Assembly: GCF_014836775.1 (NCBI RefSeq)
Contig: NZ_JACSQD010000001.1
Location: 359,160 to 423,159 of the forward strand
Direction: 5' to 3'
DNA from: Arthrobacter gallicola
GTDB taxonomy: Bacteria > Actinomycetota > Actinomycetes > Actinomycetales > Micrococcaceae
Length of the DNA stretch: 64,000 nt
This document shows positions 1-8,388 of the stretch, piece by piece. Each line of letters begins with the position of its first letter. Position 1 is the stretch's first letter. A program made the translations under genes and the position numbers. The notes beneath the pieces were generated by a model. The model was given only the letters and a program-made list of their open reading frames with translations, made no database searches and was not told the origin of the DNA.

Positions 1-34
1 GGCGGGGACGCCCGTCTCTACCCAAGGAACCGTC

Positions 35-1063
35 ATGGCCCTTATATCGCTGCATAACGTCAGCAAGACCTATCCACCGGCGCGGAAAGGCGAACCCCCT
101 GTTGCCGCGCTGCAGGAGATCAACCTCGAGATTGAAGTCGGAGAGATCTTCGGGATTATCGGTTACTCCGGGGCCGGAAAAAGCACCCTGGTCCGCCTGA
201 TCAATGCGCTGGAATCCAGCACCTCGGGAACCATCACCGTGGATGGCCGGCAGGTCTCCGGGGTCCCCGAACGGAAGCTGAAATCCATCCGTCTGGGCAT
301 TGGCATGATCTTCCAGCAGTTCAACCTGTTCAATTCGAAAACCGTGCGGAACAACATCGCCTATCCGCTGCGCGTGGCCGGACAGAGCAAAGCGGAGATT
401 GCGGCGCGGGTGGATGAGCTGCTCGCTTTCGTCGGCCTCACCGACAAGGCTGACAGCTACCCCGAGCAGCTCTCCGGCGGGCAGAAGCAGCGGGTGGGAA
501 TCGCCCGCGCACTGGCCGCAGCACCCAAAATCCTGCTCGCAGACGAGGCAACCTCGGCGCTGGACCCGGAGACCACCCACGAGGTGCTGGCCCTGCTGCG
601 CCGGGCTAACCGGGAGCTGGGCATCACCATCGTGGTGATCACCCATGAGATGGATGTGATCAAAAACCTGGCCACCCGGGTAGCCGTGATGGATGGCGGG
701 CGGATCGTGGAACAGGGTGACGTTTTTGAAGTTTTCTCGAATCCCCGCCGCGACTCGTCGCAGAAATTTGTCTCGACCGTGGTGCGGGGCATTCCGTCTC
801 CGGATGAGCTTGCGTCGCTGAAGGCCCGCCATGAGGGGCGGATCGTCACGCTGTCCTTCCGCGACGGCGATGAAGCCCAGGCAGGTGTCTTCCTGGAACT
901 CGCCGCGGCGGGTGTGGGGTTCGAACTGATTTACGGCGGCATCAATGACATCTCGGGGCGGGCCTTCGGGCATCTCACCCTGGCACTCAAAGGAGCCGAC
1001 CAGGCGATCGACGACGCACTGGCCTCGGTGGGCACAGGCATCAAAGTAACGGAGCTGAGCTGA
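35..1063 (+). CDS. metN: Methionine ABC transporter, ATP-binding protein MetN
   Basis: ATPase subunit of the D/L-methionine importer; it works on the cytoplasmic face with MetI, which starts directly after its stop codon. Visible motifs are Walker A GYSGAGKST (about residue 42), Q-loop, signature LSGGQKQR (about 147), Walker B ILLADEATS and H-loop ITHEM. The C-terminal 75 or so residues form the NIL/ACT-like domain that senses methionine in this family. At 342 aa it has the usual MetN length. AAGGA precedes the ATG. The substrate-binding lipoprotein MetQ is not in the window and probably lies just upstream. The family assignment is firm; methionine specificity is from the family plus NIL domain. 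Confidence 0.95.
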   Translation: MALISLHNVSKTYPPARKGEPPVAALQEINLEIEVGEIFGIIGYSGAGKSTLVRLINALESSTSGTITVDGRQVSGVPERKLKSIRLGIGMIFQQFNLFNSKTVRNNIAYPLRVAGQSKAEIAARVDELLAFVGLTDKADSYPEQLSGGQKQRVGIARALAAAPKILLADEATSALDPETTHEVLALLRRANRELGITIVVITHEMDVIKNLATRVAVMDGGRIVEQGDVFEVFSNPRRDSSQKFVSTVVRGIPSPDELASLKARHEGRIVTLSFRDGDEAQAGVFLELAAAGVGFELIYGGINDISGRAFGHLTLALKGADQAIDDALASVGTGIKVTELS

Positions 1064-1723
1064 ATGGAAGAACTGATTCCCCTGACGCCCCAGCTGTGGA
1101 CGGCCGTCGGAGAGACCCTCTACATTGTGGGACTGAGCCTGCTGTTCGGCGGATTGGGCGGCATGCTGATCGGTCTGGGCCTCTACACCACCCGCAGCGG
1201 AGCGCTGCTGGCCAACCGTCCGGTCTTCGGCACCCTCAACGTGCTGGTAAATATCTTCCGCCCCATTCCGTTCATCATTTTCCTGCCCGCGGTCCAGCCG
1301 CTGGCACGGTCAGTGACCGGCAGCGGCATCGGTAACAACGCCATTATCTTCACGCTCTCGCTGGCTGCCGCGTTTGGCATCAGCCGGATCGTGGAGCAGA
1401 ACCTGCTGACCGTGCAGCCCGGTGTCATCGAAGCAGCCCGTTCAATGGGTGCAGGCCGGCGCCGGATCATCCTGACTATCCTGATTCCCGAAGCGCTGGG
1501 CCCGCTCATCCTGGGCTATACCTTCGTCTTCGTCGCCCTGGTGGATATGTCCGCGGTGGCCGGCTATGTGGGCGGCGGAGGCCTGGGAACCTTCGCCATC
1601 CAGTACGGCTACCGGCAGTTCAATCCGGTGGTGACCTGGGCCGCAGTGGCCGTGATTATCGTGCTGGTCCAGCTGGTGCAGCTCCTGGGCAACCAGGCGG
1701 CGCGGAAGGCGCTGCGCCGGTAG
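1064..1723 (+). CDS. metI: Methionine ABC transporter, permease MetI
   Basis: Membrane subunit of the methionine importer. The 219-aa protein has about five hydrophobic segments and the EAA loop that docks to the ATPase (EAARSMGAGRRRIILTILIP, about residue 125-145), which is typical of MetI. The ATG follows the metN stop codon with no gap, so the two are co-transcribed and translationally coupled. Length and the pairing with a NIL-domain ATPase support methionine rather than another substrate. No terminator is obvious in the short gap before the helicase gene. Confidence 0.95.
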   Translation: MEELIPLTPQLWTAVGETLYIVGLSLLFGGLGGMLIGLGLYTTRSGALLANRPVFGTLNVLVNIFRPIPFIIFLPAVQPLARSVTGSGIGNNAIIFTLSLAAAFGISRIVEQNLLTVQPGVIEAARSMGAGRRRIILTILIPEALGPLILGYTFVFVALVDMSAVAGYVGGGGLGTFAIQYGYRQFNPVVTWAAVAVIIVLVQLVQLLGNQAARKALRR

Positions 1724-1775
1724 CCCCGCGGCCGGTGCGTCACGGTCAAAGTCGGCCACGGGAGAGAATAGGTGG

Positions 1776-4400
1776 GTGAGCACACCACTGCCGGCGGCCG
1801 GTCCACTTCCGGACGGACCCTTCAACCTCTCCGCCCTCGGCCGCAGGCTGACCTTTGCCCGTTCCCTCCCGGACCTCGCGGCAGCCCTGGATCCGGCGGC
1901 CGGGGGACGCACCGCCGTCGTGCAGGCACCACCGGGGACCGGTAAAACCACTCTGGTTCCGCCGCTGGTGGCCAACCTCACCGGTTCCGGGCAGGGGCGG
2001 ATTATTGTCACCCAGCCCCGCCGGGTGGCGGCCCGCGCTGCCGCCCGCCGTCTGGCCTCCCTCGCTGGTTCCAGCGTAGGGGAGGCAGTCGGATACACCG
2101 TGCGCGGCGAGCGGCATACGGGCAGCCGCACCATCGTGGAATTCGTGACCCCCGGCATCCTGCTGCGCCGGCTGATGGATGATCCCGCCCTGGAAGGCAC
2201 CGCCGGCGTCATCCTCGACGAAGTCCATGAGCGGGGGCTGGAAACCGATCTGCTGCTGGGCCTGCTTTCGGAGGTCCGGCAGCTGCGGGAGGATCTGGTG
2301 CTCATCGCGATGTCCGCCACCCTGGACGCGGCCCGCTTTGCTGCACTGGTCGGCGGGCCGAACGGGCCGGCGCCCCTGGTCGACTGCCCCTCTGCACTGT
2401 ATCCGCTGGAGGTCCGCTGGGAACCGACCGCTTCCCGGCGCCTGGACGAACGTGGCGTGACCCGCGCTTTCCTCACTGAGCTGGCACTGACCGCTGCGGC
2501 AGGACACGCCAAGGCACTGGCAGCCGATCCACAGACGGATGCCCTGGTCTTCGTCCCGGGAGCCCGAGAAGTCTCCGCCGTCGCGGGCCACCTGCGGCAG
2601 GCGGCGGAGCCGGGCACCGAGGTCCTGGAACTCCACGGCCAGGTGCCGGCAGCCGAACAGGACCGGGCGGTTTCCGGCCGGCCCGCCGGAGGCAGGCCGC
2701 GCATCATCGTGACGACGTCGCTGGCCGAGTCCTCGCTCACCGTGCCGGGGGTGCGCCTGGTGGTGGACTCCGGGCTCTCCCGTGAACCGCGGCGGGATGC
2801 GGCCCGTGGCATGTCCGGACTGGTGACAGTGAGCTGTTCGCGGGCCTCGGCCCAGCAGCGTGCCGGACGCGCCGCCCGGCAGGGCCCGGGAACCGTGATC
2901 CGGGCTTATCCGGAGGCAGCCTACGCCGCGGCGCCTGCGCAGCAGACTCCGGAAATTGCCACTGCCGACCTCACCTCGGCAGCCCTGGTGCTGGCGTGCT
3001 GGGGGACTCCCGGCGGACGCGGATTAAGCCTTCCTGACCCGCCGCCTGCAGCCGCTCTGGCCGACGCGGAAGCCGAACTCCGGGCCATCGGCGCCGTTGA
3101 CGGCGAGGGGCGGGCCACGGAGTCCGGCCGGGCGCTGGTCCGTGTTCCCGTCGATCCGCCGCTCGCGCGTGCCCTGGTCGATGGGGCTCCCGTTACCGGG
3201 GCACGCACTGCGGCGGAGGTAGCCGCCATGGTGGCCGGAGATGTCCGCGCGCCGGGGGCGGACCTTGTCCGGCTGCTGGCCCGGCTCCGCTCCGGCGGGG
3301 ACCCCGGTGCGCGTGCCTGGTCGCAGGAAGTCCACCGGCTCGAGCGGTTGGCGGCGCAGCAGGCCGCGCCGGGCAACGCCCTCATGGATCACAGCCTGGA
3401 ACCGGGCGAAGCGGCCGGATTCATCATCGCGTTGGCGTTTCCCGCCCGCGTAGCGCGCCGGGTGGCAGGAAGCGCGGGGGAGCAGTACCTTCTTGCTTCC
3501 GGGACCCGGGCGGGACTGCCCGCGGACAGCCCGCTGCGGGGGTCCGAATGGCTTGCTGTTGCCGATGTGACGCGGGCCCAGGGCCGCGCGGCCGCGGGCA
3601 CCGGTGCGGTCATCCGCGCCGCGGCTCCGCTGGAGGCCGGGACGGCGGAGGCTGCGGCCGCTCATCTGCTCACGGAATCCGTTTCGGCGGAATTCTCCGG
3701 CGGGCGGGTGAATGCACGGCGTGAGCGCAGGCTCGGCGCGATTGAACTGGTCTCCACATCCGTCCGGGCGACGCCGGCCCAGGGGCGGGCGGCCGTCGCA
3801 GCGGCCCTGGCCGTCCAGGGACTGTCACTGATTGGATGGTCGCCGGCGGCAGACGCCCTGCGGCGTCGGTTGGCACTCCTGCACCGCGAGCTTGGCGCAC
3901 CCTGGCCCGATGTCTCCGAGCCGGCGCTCCTGGAACGCCTGGACGAGTGGCTCGCTCCGGAACTGGATGAGCTGGCCGGCGGCGCGCGGGCTGCCGGGAT
4001 CAATCTGGCTGATCCGCTGCGGCGGCTCCTGCCCTGGCCGGAGGCAGCGCATTTGGAGGAACTGGCCCCCGAGCGGCTGCAGGTGCCCAGCGGTTCCCGG
4101 GTGCACATTACCTACCCGGAACCAGGCGACGACGGCGCGCGGCCGGTGGTCGCCGTCAAGCTTCAGGAATGCTTTGGCTGGGCGGGCTCACCCACGCTTG
4201 CCGGAGGACGGGTCAGGGTGCTGTTCCATCTGTTGTCTCCGGCGGGCCGGCCGCTGGCGGTCACAGATGATCTTGCCTCCTTCTGGGCTGGTCCGTATCA
4301 CCAGGTCCGGGCAGAAATGCGGGGCCGGTATCCGAAGCATCCCTGGCCGGAGGACCCCTGGGCCGCCACCGCGACGGCCCGCACTAAGGCCAGATCATGA
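1776..4400 (+). CDS. hrpB: ATP-dependent helicase HrpB (DEAH/RHA family)
   Basis: Probable DEAH-box RNA/DNA helicase of the HrpB family; the cellular role is poorly known even in E. coli. Motif I APPGTGKTT lies near residue 51, motif II is DEVH (about 150), motif III SAT, and the RecA2 half ends with QRAGRAARQGPG. HA2-like and HrpB C-terminal domains follow. At 874 aa it is full length. I chose the GTG start (1776) giving MSTPLPAAG; only a weak RBS (GGTGG) precedes it. It follows metI by about 50 bases but has no functional link to it. Confidence 0.93.
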   Translation: MSTPLPAAGPLPDGPFNLSALGRRLTFARSLPDLAAALDPAAGGRTAVVQAPPGTGKTTLVPPLVANLTGSGQGRIIVTQPRRVAARAAARRLASLAGSSVGEAVGYTVRGERHTGSRTIVEFVTPGILLRRLMDDPALEGTAGVILDEVHERGLETDLLLGLLSEVRQLREDLVLIAMSATLDAARFAALVGGPNGPAPLVDCPSALYPLEVRWEPTASRRLDERGVTRAFLTELALTAAAGHAKALAADPQTDALVFVPGAREVSAVAGHLRQAAEPGTEVLELHGQVPAAEQDRAVSGRPAGGRPRIIVTTSLAESSLTVPGVRLVVDSGLSREPRRDAARGMSGLVTVSCSRASAQQRAGRAARQGPGTVIRAYPEAAYAAAPAQQTPEIATADLTSAALVLACWGTPGGRGLSLPDPPPAAALADAEAELRAIGAVDGEGRATESGRALVRVPVDPPLARALVDGAPVTGARTAAEVAAMVAGDVRAPGADLVRLLARLRSGGDPGARAWSQEVHRLERLAAQQAAPGNALMDHSLEPGEAAGFIIALAFPARVARRVAGSAGEQYLLASGTRAGLPADSPLRGSEWLAVADVTRAQGRAAAGTGAVIRAAAPLEAGTAEAAAAHLLTESVSAEFSGGRVNARRERRLGAIELVSTSVRATPAQGRAAVAAALAVQGLSLIGWSPAADALRRRLALLHRELGAPWPDVSEPALLERLDEWLAPELDELAGGARAAGINLADPLRRLLPWPEAAHLEELAPERLQVPSGSRVHITYPEPGDDGARPVVAVKLQECFGWAGSPTLAGGRVRVLFHLLSPAGRPLAVTDDLASFWAGPYHQVRAEMRGRYPKHPWPEDPWAATATARTKARS

Positions 4401-4465
4401 AGTGATTGGGCTGACCGGCTCGGCAGCGGAACAGTGGCCGGGAAGGAAACGGTGCGAAGAGGACA

Positions 4466-4498
4466 AAGGCGCCGCTTCCTCGCGGAGAGCGGCGCCTT
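4466..4498. terminator. Bidirectional hairpin terminator between hrpB and carD
   Basis: A perfect 10-bp inverted repeat, AAGGCGCCGC at 4466-4475 and its complement at 4489-4498, with a 13-base loop, sits between the converging hrpB and carD genes. The flanking A and T bases make it usable from either side. This is seen in sequence; function is inferred from position. Confidence 0.7.
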
Positions 4499-4537
4499 GC
4501 GGGAGACCAGGATTCAGCTGACCGGCCCGGCAGGGTT

Positions 4538-5050
4538 TTAGGTGACCGGCTCGGCCAGTGAGGTGCCCGCGCCGTCCCAGACGCCGTCGAGCACAGCGGC
4601 GGCTTCCTCCTCGCTGACCCCGAGCGAGAGTGAAATTTCCGTGAGCAGCGGCCGGCGTGCATGCCGGAGCATGTCCCGCTCCGCGTGGGAGAGTCCCTTG
4701 TCCAGGGAGCGCAGCGTGAGGTTGCGGACCACCCGCGCCACATCTGTGATCCGGCCGCTGGCCAGCAGTTCCGTGTTTTCCTTGAACCGTCGTGACCACT
4801 GGGATTCCTCGGCATCCGCAGCAGCCTTGAGGATCTCCATGAGTTCTTCCAGCTGCGGTGAATTCAGGACCTGGCGCAGCCCCACATCCTGTGCCTTGGC
4901 GGTGGGCACCCATACCTCAAGCTTGTTGGCATGTACTTCCAGTACCAGGTACTCGTGATCCACGCTGCGGATCTGGCGGGTCGCCAGGCGGCGGATGGTG
5001 GCCGGGCCGTGGTGGGGGTGGACTACGGTTTGACCTACGTTAAACGTCAA
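4538..5050 (-). CDS. carD: CarD family RNA polymerase-binding transcription factor
   Basis: CarD-type global regulator that binds the RNA polymerase beta subunit and stabilises the open complex, important for rRNA and stress transcription in actinobacteria. The N-terminal Tudor-like RNAP-interaction domain begins FNVGQTVVHPHHGPATI; the helical C-terminal DNA-binding part follows. The open frame extends upstream, but TTG at 5050 is the better start: AGAGG lies 8-9 bases before it and the product (170 aa, MTFNVGQ) matches family length, while the longer frame adds about 48 non-conserved residues. A -10-like AATAAT/TAATAG occurs around 5235-5241 on the same strand. Confidence 0.93.
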   Translation of the reverse strand: MTFNVGQTVVHPHHGPATIRRLATRQIRSVDHEYLVLEVHANKLEVWVPTAKAQDVGLRQVLNSPQLEELMEILKAAADAEESQWSRRFKENTELLASGRITDVARVVRNLTLRSLDKGLSHAERDMLRHARRPLLTEISLSLGVSEEEAAAVLDGVWDGAGTSLAEPVT

Positions 5051-5324
5051 TGTGATTACCTCTGGCTGGATCGAAGCCGGGCCCGGCAGCCGCGGACCGC
5101 TGCACTGGACAGGGTCTGTTGTTGGGACGGGTGTCCCGCGCTTGCCCGGATTCCGGTGACAGTCGTGACGGAAGCGCGGCCGGGAGCGCCGCACATGGGG
5201 GTGAAACGCCGGGAAGCCGCGGGTCTGACCTGACTATTATTTCACGTCTGGGTGGGCATGTTCCCCCGAAGCTGCAGGGTAGTTGCGGCGGCGGGGCAGG
5301 AGGGTATTGCTGTGCCGGAAGTGA

Positions 5325-5358
5325 AAAGCACCCCGCCTGGTTCCAGGCGGGGTGCTTT
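5325..5358 (-). terminator. Strong terminator after the LysM-NlpC/P60 gene
   Basis: A perfect 16-bp stem (5325-5340 with 5343-5358) with a two-base loop and A/T ends lies 41 bases past the stop codon of the cell wall hydrolase on the minus strand. The core is GCACCCCGCCTGG and its complement. The rest of 5051-5398 holds the carD promoter region and no gene. Confidence 0.88.
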
Positions 5359-5398
5359 CCGAATATCGGCGGACCGGACAATCCGCCAAAGGTTTCGG

Positions 5399-6292
5399 CT
5401 AGGCGCGGTAGTAGACCGGGCCGGAGCCGACGTTGACGGACTGAACAACGGTCTGGTTACCGTTCCAGCCACTGTGGATGGCCTGGCCGTCGCCGATGTA
5501 GATGGCGATGTGGGCAAAGCCCATGCCGCCGTCGGCGTAGTACACCATGTCACCCGGCTGGGGATCGGAGACGGGGGTGCCGTAGGCAGCCAGCTGAGCC
5601 GGGGCCAGGTCGCCAACCGAGTGGCCGGCAGCGCGGAGGGCTACCTCGACCAGTACGGTGCAGTCCTGGGTGGCGCCGAGCTGTGAGTAGGCCGCGTTCA
5701 CCATGATCTGGCCGATTGCGGAGGTACCGGCGCTCGGAGCAGCCGGGGTGACCTGGGTGCTCAGCGTGGTGTACGTGCCCGGATCAGTGAAGGAAGCCGC
5801 GGCGGGAGCAGCTTCGATCGCTGCTGCGGTTTCCACCGGAGCGTAGGAAGCTGCGGGCTGAACCGCAGCCGTGCCGGCGTAGGTGATGACGTCACCCGGG
5901 TAGATGATCGAGGTCATCGACAGGCCGTTGAGGGCCAGAATGCTGTCCAGGGAGACGCCGTAGGTAGCGGCAATCTGGCCCAGGGTGTCACCCGGAACAA
6001 CGGTGTGGGTGGCTGCGGCTTCCGTCACGGTCTGAGTGACCGTCTCGGCCACGGTGGCTGCGGCGGGAGCTGCAGCCGGGGCTGCGGCAGCGGCGGCAGG
6101 CGCCGGGGCAGGATCGTTGGCGATGACGCCGGCCTGTGCCGGGGCAGCCATGCCGAACATGAGTCCGGATCCGGCAACCACGGCTGCGGCGGTTCCGCCG
6201 AGGGTGCGTGCCTTGACCGGTGAGACCTGGGCGATAGTCGTCCAGATGTTGGAATGTGCGCGGTGGCGTCCGCGGTTCTTGTTGATAGACAA
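5399..6292 (-). CDS. Secreted LysM-NlpC/P60 cell wall endopeptidase
   Basis: Probable peptidoglycan hydrolase that cleaves stem peptides outside the cell. The 297-aa product has an N-terminal signal region (hydrophobic stretch ending near AAPAQAG), an Ala/Pro-rich linker, one LysM domain (THTVVPGDTLGQIAATYG onward), and a C-terminal NlpC/P60 domain with catalytic Cys in QDCTVLVEV and His in FAHIAIYIG. The Cys motif DCTVLV departs from the usual DCSGLV. The start is TTG at 6292, with AGAGG eight bases upstream; the longer frame would place the N-terminus inside the riboswitch. A cyclic di-AMP riboswitch controls it and a strong terminator follows. Confidence 0.93.
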   Translation of the reverse strand: MSINKNRGRHRAHSNIWTTIAQVSPVKARTLGGTAAAVVAGSGLMFGMAAPAQAGVIANDPAPAPAAAAAAPAAAPAAATVAETVTQTVTEAAATHTVVPGDTLGQIAATYGVSLDSILALNGLSMTSIIYPGDVITYAGTAAVQPAASYAPVETAAAIEAAPAAASFTDPGTYTTLSTQVTPAAPSAGTSAIGQIMVNAAYSQLGATQDCTVLVEVALRAAGHSVGDLAPAQLAAYGTPVSDPQPGDMVYYADGGMGFAHIAIYIGDGQAIHSGWNGNQTVVQSVNVGSGPVYYRA

Positions 6293-6304
6293 AGGAATTA
6301 CCTC

Positions 6305-6436
6305 TCCCAATACCTGCGAGGTGAGCTGTCGGATTCGGATGGGAGTCACCCGGCCGCCCGGAGTAAACCGGTCGGCTTAACCCCTAGGATTCAAAGGATC
6401 CAAAAAATTGGGTCCCCCGCCCCTGCCGTCGTATTG
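6305..6436 (-). promoter_or_regulatory. ydaO-type cyclic di-AMP riboswitch
   Basis: On the minus strand the 130 bases before the hydrolase match the ydaO-yuaA aptamer. The 5' half has GCGGGGGACCCAATT, followed by AGGGGTTAAGCCG. The 3' half has CCGAATCCGACAGCTCACCT and CGCAGGTATTGGGAGAGG, the class's most conserved stretch. CAATAC (6431-6436) can pair with GTATTG (6308-6313) as P1. The RBS (AGAGG, 6300-6304) abuts P1, so ligand-induced folding could hide it or act by attenuation. In actinobacteria this class commonly sits before resuscitation-factor and NlpC/P60 genes. Recognised by eye; a covariance search would settle the limits. Confidence 0.9.
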
Positions 6437-6528
6437 CAAAGGGGGCCTTGGCCAGCGGCAGAGTTAGGTAACAGGCCAAGGACGCCGCATCAGGATCGCG
6501 GCATGCCAAGGACACTACATGGAATTCC

Positions 6529-6543
6529 AATTGCATTGCAATT
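6529..6543. repeat. AT-rich inverted repeat upstream of the riboswitch
   Basis: AATTGCA-T-TGCAATT is a perfect 7-bp inverted repeat in the 473-bp gene-free interval between the hydrolase and the metallo-hydrolase. It lies about 90 bases beyond the riboswitch, where a promoter for the leader RNA or an operator would be expected. No regulator is assigned. Apart from this and the riboswitch I see no gene in 6293-6765. Confidence 0.4.
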
Positions 6544-6765
6544 CGGTAACGACACCGTGTTGCCATTGTGCGGGACGCCACACCGTGCTAAACGACAGAT
6601 TGCTTTCCTGTTCTGTCCCATCCTTCACACCCTGGCGCTCTTCAGGGGTACCGTTCAGCCGCCAAAGGCGCTTCATCGCAGGCAGCAGTCCTGGATTTTT
6701 GCGTACTGCCGCGACGTATACGGGGGTGCGGGAATACGCTGGAAGTACCCAGCGAAGGAGGGGCC

Positions 6766-7428
6766 ATGAGTGAGCAAATCGGTGGCCGCGGAGCGCAGCT
6801 TCCCGTTCAGGACGTGGTGCGCGAGGTGGTGATTCCAGCCGGCGTCGCCGGGCCGGATCAGCTGATCATGGATGTGCGGTGTTATGCCGTAGCTCAACCG
6901 GAGGGCATCGTGGTGATTGACACAGGAATGCCCGATGCCGATGCGGGGATCGCTGCCGCGATCGAGGCTTTGGGTGGCGGGTGGTCCGATGTCCGCGACA
7001 TTGTGCTGACTCACCTGCATATGGACCACGTGGGCTCCCTGTTTGCCGTTGCCGAACGCGCTCCCCATGCTGCGATCTACGCCGGGGGGCCCGATTCGCC
7101 GGACATCCGGGCTCCGCGCCACGTAAGCCCCATTGGTGAAGGGGCCATGGTTCAGGACCTGGAGATCCTCGCCACTCCCGGCCATACTCCGGGGCACATC
7201 TCCCTGTTCCATGAGGGAACAGGGACACTTTTTGTTGGAGATGCGGCGGCGTCATCGCATGGTCACGTCATCCGGGGGCCCGGTGCTTTCATGTCCGACG
7301 CGGGTCAGGCGGAGCAATCGCTGGAGCGGATCGCGGGCCTGGGGCCGGAACGGATTCTCTTTGCGCACGGCGCCGAGGTGGAGTCACCGGCGGACGCGCT
7401 CTCGACCATGATTGGGGGACCGCACTGA
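6766..7428 (+). CDS. Metallo-beta-lactamase-fold hydrolase
   Basis: Binuclear zinc hydrolase of the metallo-beta-lactamase superfamily, 220 aa. The metal motif HLHMDHVG (about residue 84-91) is the HxHxDH signature; further ligands are in GHTPGHISLF (His) and FVGDAA (Asp). The N-terminal part with VIDTGMPDADAG is the usual first strand-loop. The substrate cannot be read from sequence; lactonases of the quorum-quenching type and glyoxalase II-like hydrolases share this layout. GAAGGAGGGGCC gives a good RBS for the ATG. It stands alone, with the DUF1508 gene 60 bases downstream. Confidence 0.85.
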   Translation: MSEQIGGRGAQLPVQDVVREVVIPAGVAGPDQLIMDVRCYAVAQPEGIVVIDTGMPDADAGIAAAIEALGGGWSDVRDIVLTHLHMDHVGSLFAVAERAPHAAIYAGGPDSPDIRAPRHVSPIGEGAMVQDLEILATPGHTPGHISLFHEGTGTLFVGDAAASSHGHVIRGPGAFMSDAGQAEQSLERIAGLGPERILFAHGAEVESPADALSTMIGGPH

Positions 7429-7490
7429 CGTGGTGGCCGACAGCCACCGGGCTGGCAGTAACAGGGGTAACCGAGTACAGCGAGGCAGTC

Positions 7491-7670
7491 ATGGCAGGCA
7501 AATTCGAGATTTATCAGGACAAGGCAGGCGGCTTCAGGTTCCGGCTGAAGGCGGGTAATGGGGAAGTCATCGCTTCCTCGTCGGAGAGCTACAAGTCCAA
7601 GGCATCAGCGTTGAAGGGCGTGGAATCTGTCCGCTCCAACGCCGGCGCCGCCATCACAGACCTTACCTAG
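7491..7670 (+). CDS. Small YegP/DUF1508-family protein
   Basis: A 59-aa protein starting MAGKFEIYQDKAGGFRFRLK and ending AAITDLT. The pattern FEIYxDxxGxFRFRLKAxNGxxIASSxxYxSKASAxxGIxSV is the single-repeat YegP/DUF1508 fold; E. coli YegP carries two such repeats. Its function is unknown. No strong RBS is visible (GAGGCAGTC precedes the ATG). Its last 8 bases overlap the 3' end of the converging membrane protein gene. Confidence 0.85.
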   Translation: MAGKFEIYQDKAGGFRFRLKAGNGEVIASSSESYKSKASALKGVESVRSNAGAAITDLT

Positions 7671-8094
7671 ACTCCGTGCCCTTCACTGCCCTGGCCTGCG
7701 TTGTCAGCCAGACGAACCATGTCCCGGCCGCAATGGTCAGGGCCGCCGCCACCGGGAGCAGGGCGGTCACCGGGGTGCCTCCGGATGCTGAGACGGCCGT
7801 ATAGACCAGCCAGCACAACGCCAGCACCACACCCGCTGCACCGGCACAAAAGCGCCGTGACTTTCCTGCGTCTGCGCTCAGGAATGCCAGCACACTCGCG
7901 GGGCAGGCGAAGGATGCGCCGAGCACAGCTCCGCCGATGAGGGTCCAAAGGATGTAGCTCGAAAGGTCCTGCGACTCGACCGAAGCGGCGTAGTTGATCT
8001 GGAAGTTTAGGATGCCCAGGATCATGCCCGCCACAGCGCCGGCCGGAATGAGGAAGAAGACAGACCTGCGCGGCCGTGCGGGGGTGTTGCTCAT
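7663..8094 (-). CDS. Small hypothetical membrane protein
   Basis: A 143-aa protein with about four hydrophobic segments (SVFFLIPAGAVAGMILGIL; ILWTLIGGAVLGASFACPAS; FCAGAAGVVLALCWLVYTAV; LLPVAAALTIAAGTWFVWL) and short basic ends. I do not recognise the family. It converges on the DUF1508 gene and overlaps its stop region by 8 bases. No domain hints at a substrate, so integral membrane protein of unknown function is all that can be said. Confidence 0.7.
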   Translation of the reverse strand: MSNTPARPRRSVFFLIPAGAVAGMILGILNFQINYAASVESQDLSSYILWTLIGGAVLGASFACPASVLAFLSADAGKSRRFCAGAAGVVLALCWLVYTAVSASGGTPVTALLPVAAALTIAAGTWFVWLTTQARAVKGTESR

Positions 8095-8232
8095 ATCCCA
8101 ACTCTATCCCTGGGACCCGCCGCGCCCGGCACCAGGTCACGGCAGGGGTGATGCTCCTTTTTATGAATGACTCAGAATAACTGGTAGAGTCGTGGAAGAC
8201 GCCGCGGCCTGCCGGATCTGCTCCTTGCCGGA

Positions 8233-8269
8233 GTTCAGTACGGCGGGCCTCCTCTCCGGAGGCCTGAAC
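8233..8269 (+). other. Two-part RNA hairpin in the leader of the Tyr-repeat gene
   Basis: Inner stem GGCCTCC (8246-8252) pairs with GGAGGCC (8258-8264); outer stem GTTCAG (8233-8238) can pair with CTGAAC (8264-8269). It lies about 120 bases before the repeat-protein start, in an otherwise gene-free 294-bp interval. A -10-like TAGAGT is near 8184-8189. It may be a structured leader or merely GC-rich DNA. Confidence 0.3.
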
Positions 8270-8388
8270 GCGGCCCCGGGCACTGTGCACCGCACCACTT
8301 CGGAAGCGTGCCGCCCTCCCCATTGACAGACACCGCAGCCTGTACCGGCTCGCCGGTGCTGCCGCATTACCCCCAGGAGTACCACCCC

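Noticed and set aside
8323..8328. TTGACA as -35 of the Tyr-repeat gene
   Set aside because: No suitable -10 lies 16-19 bases downstream, and the distance to the RBS leaves little room.
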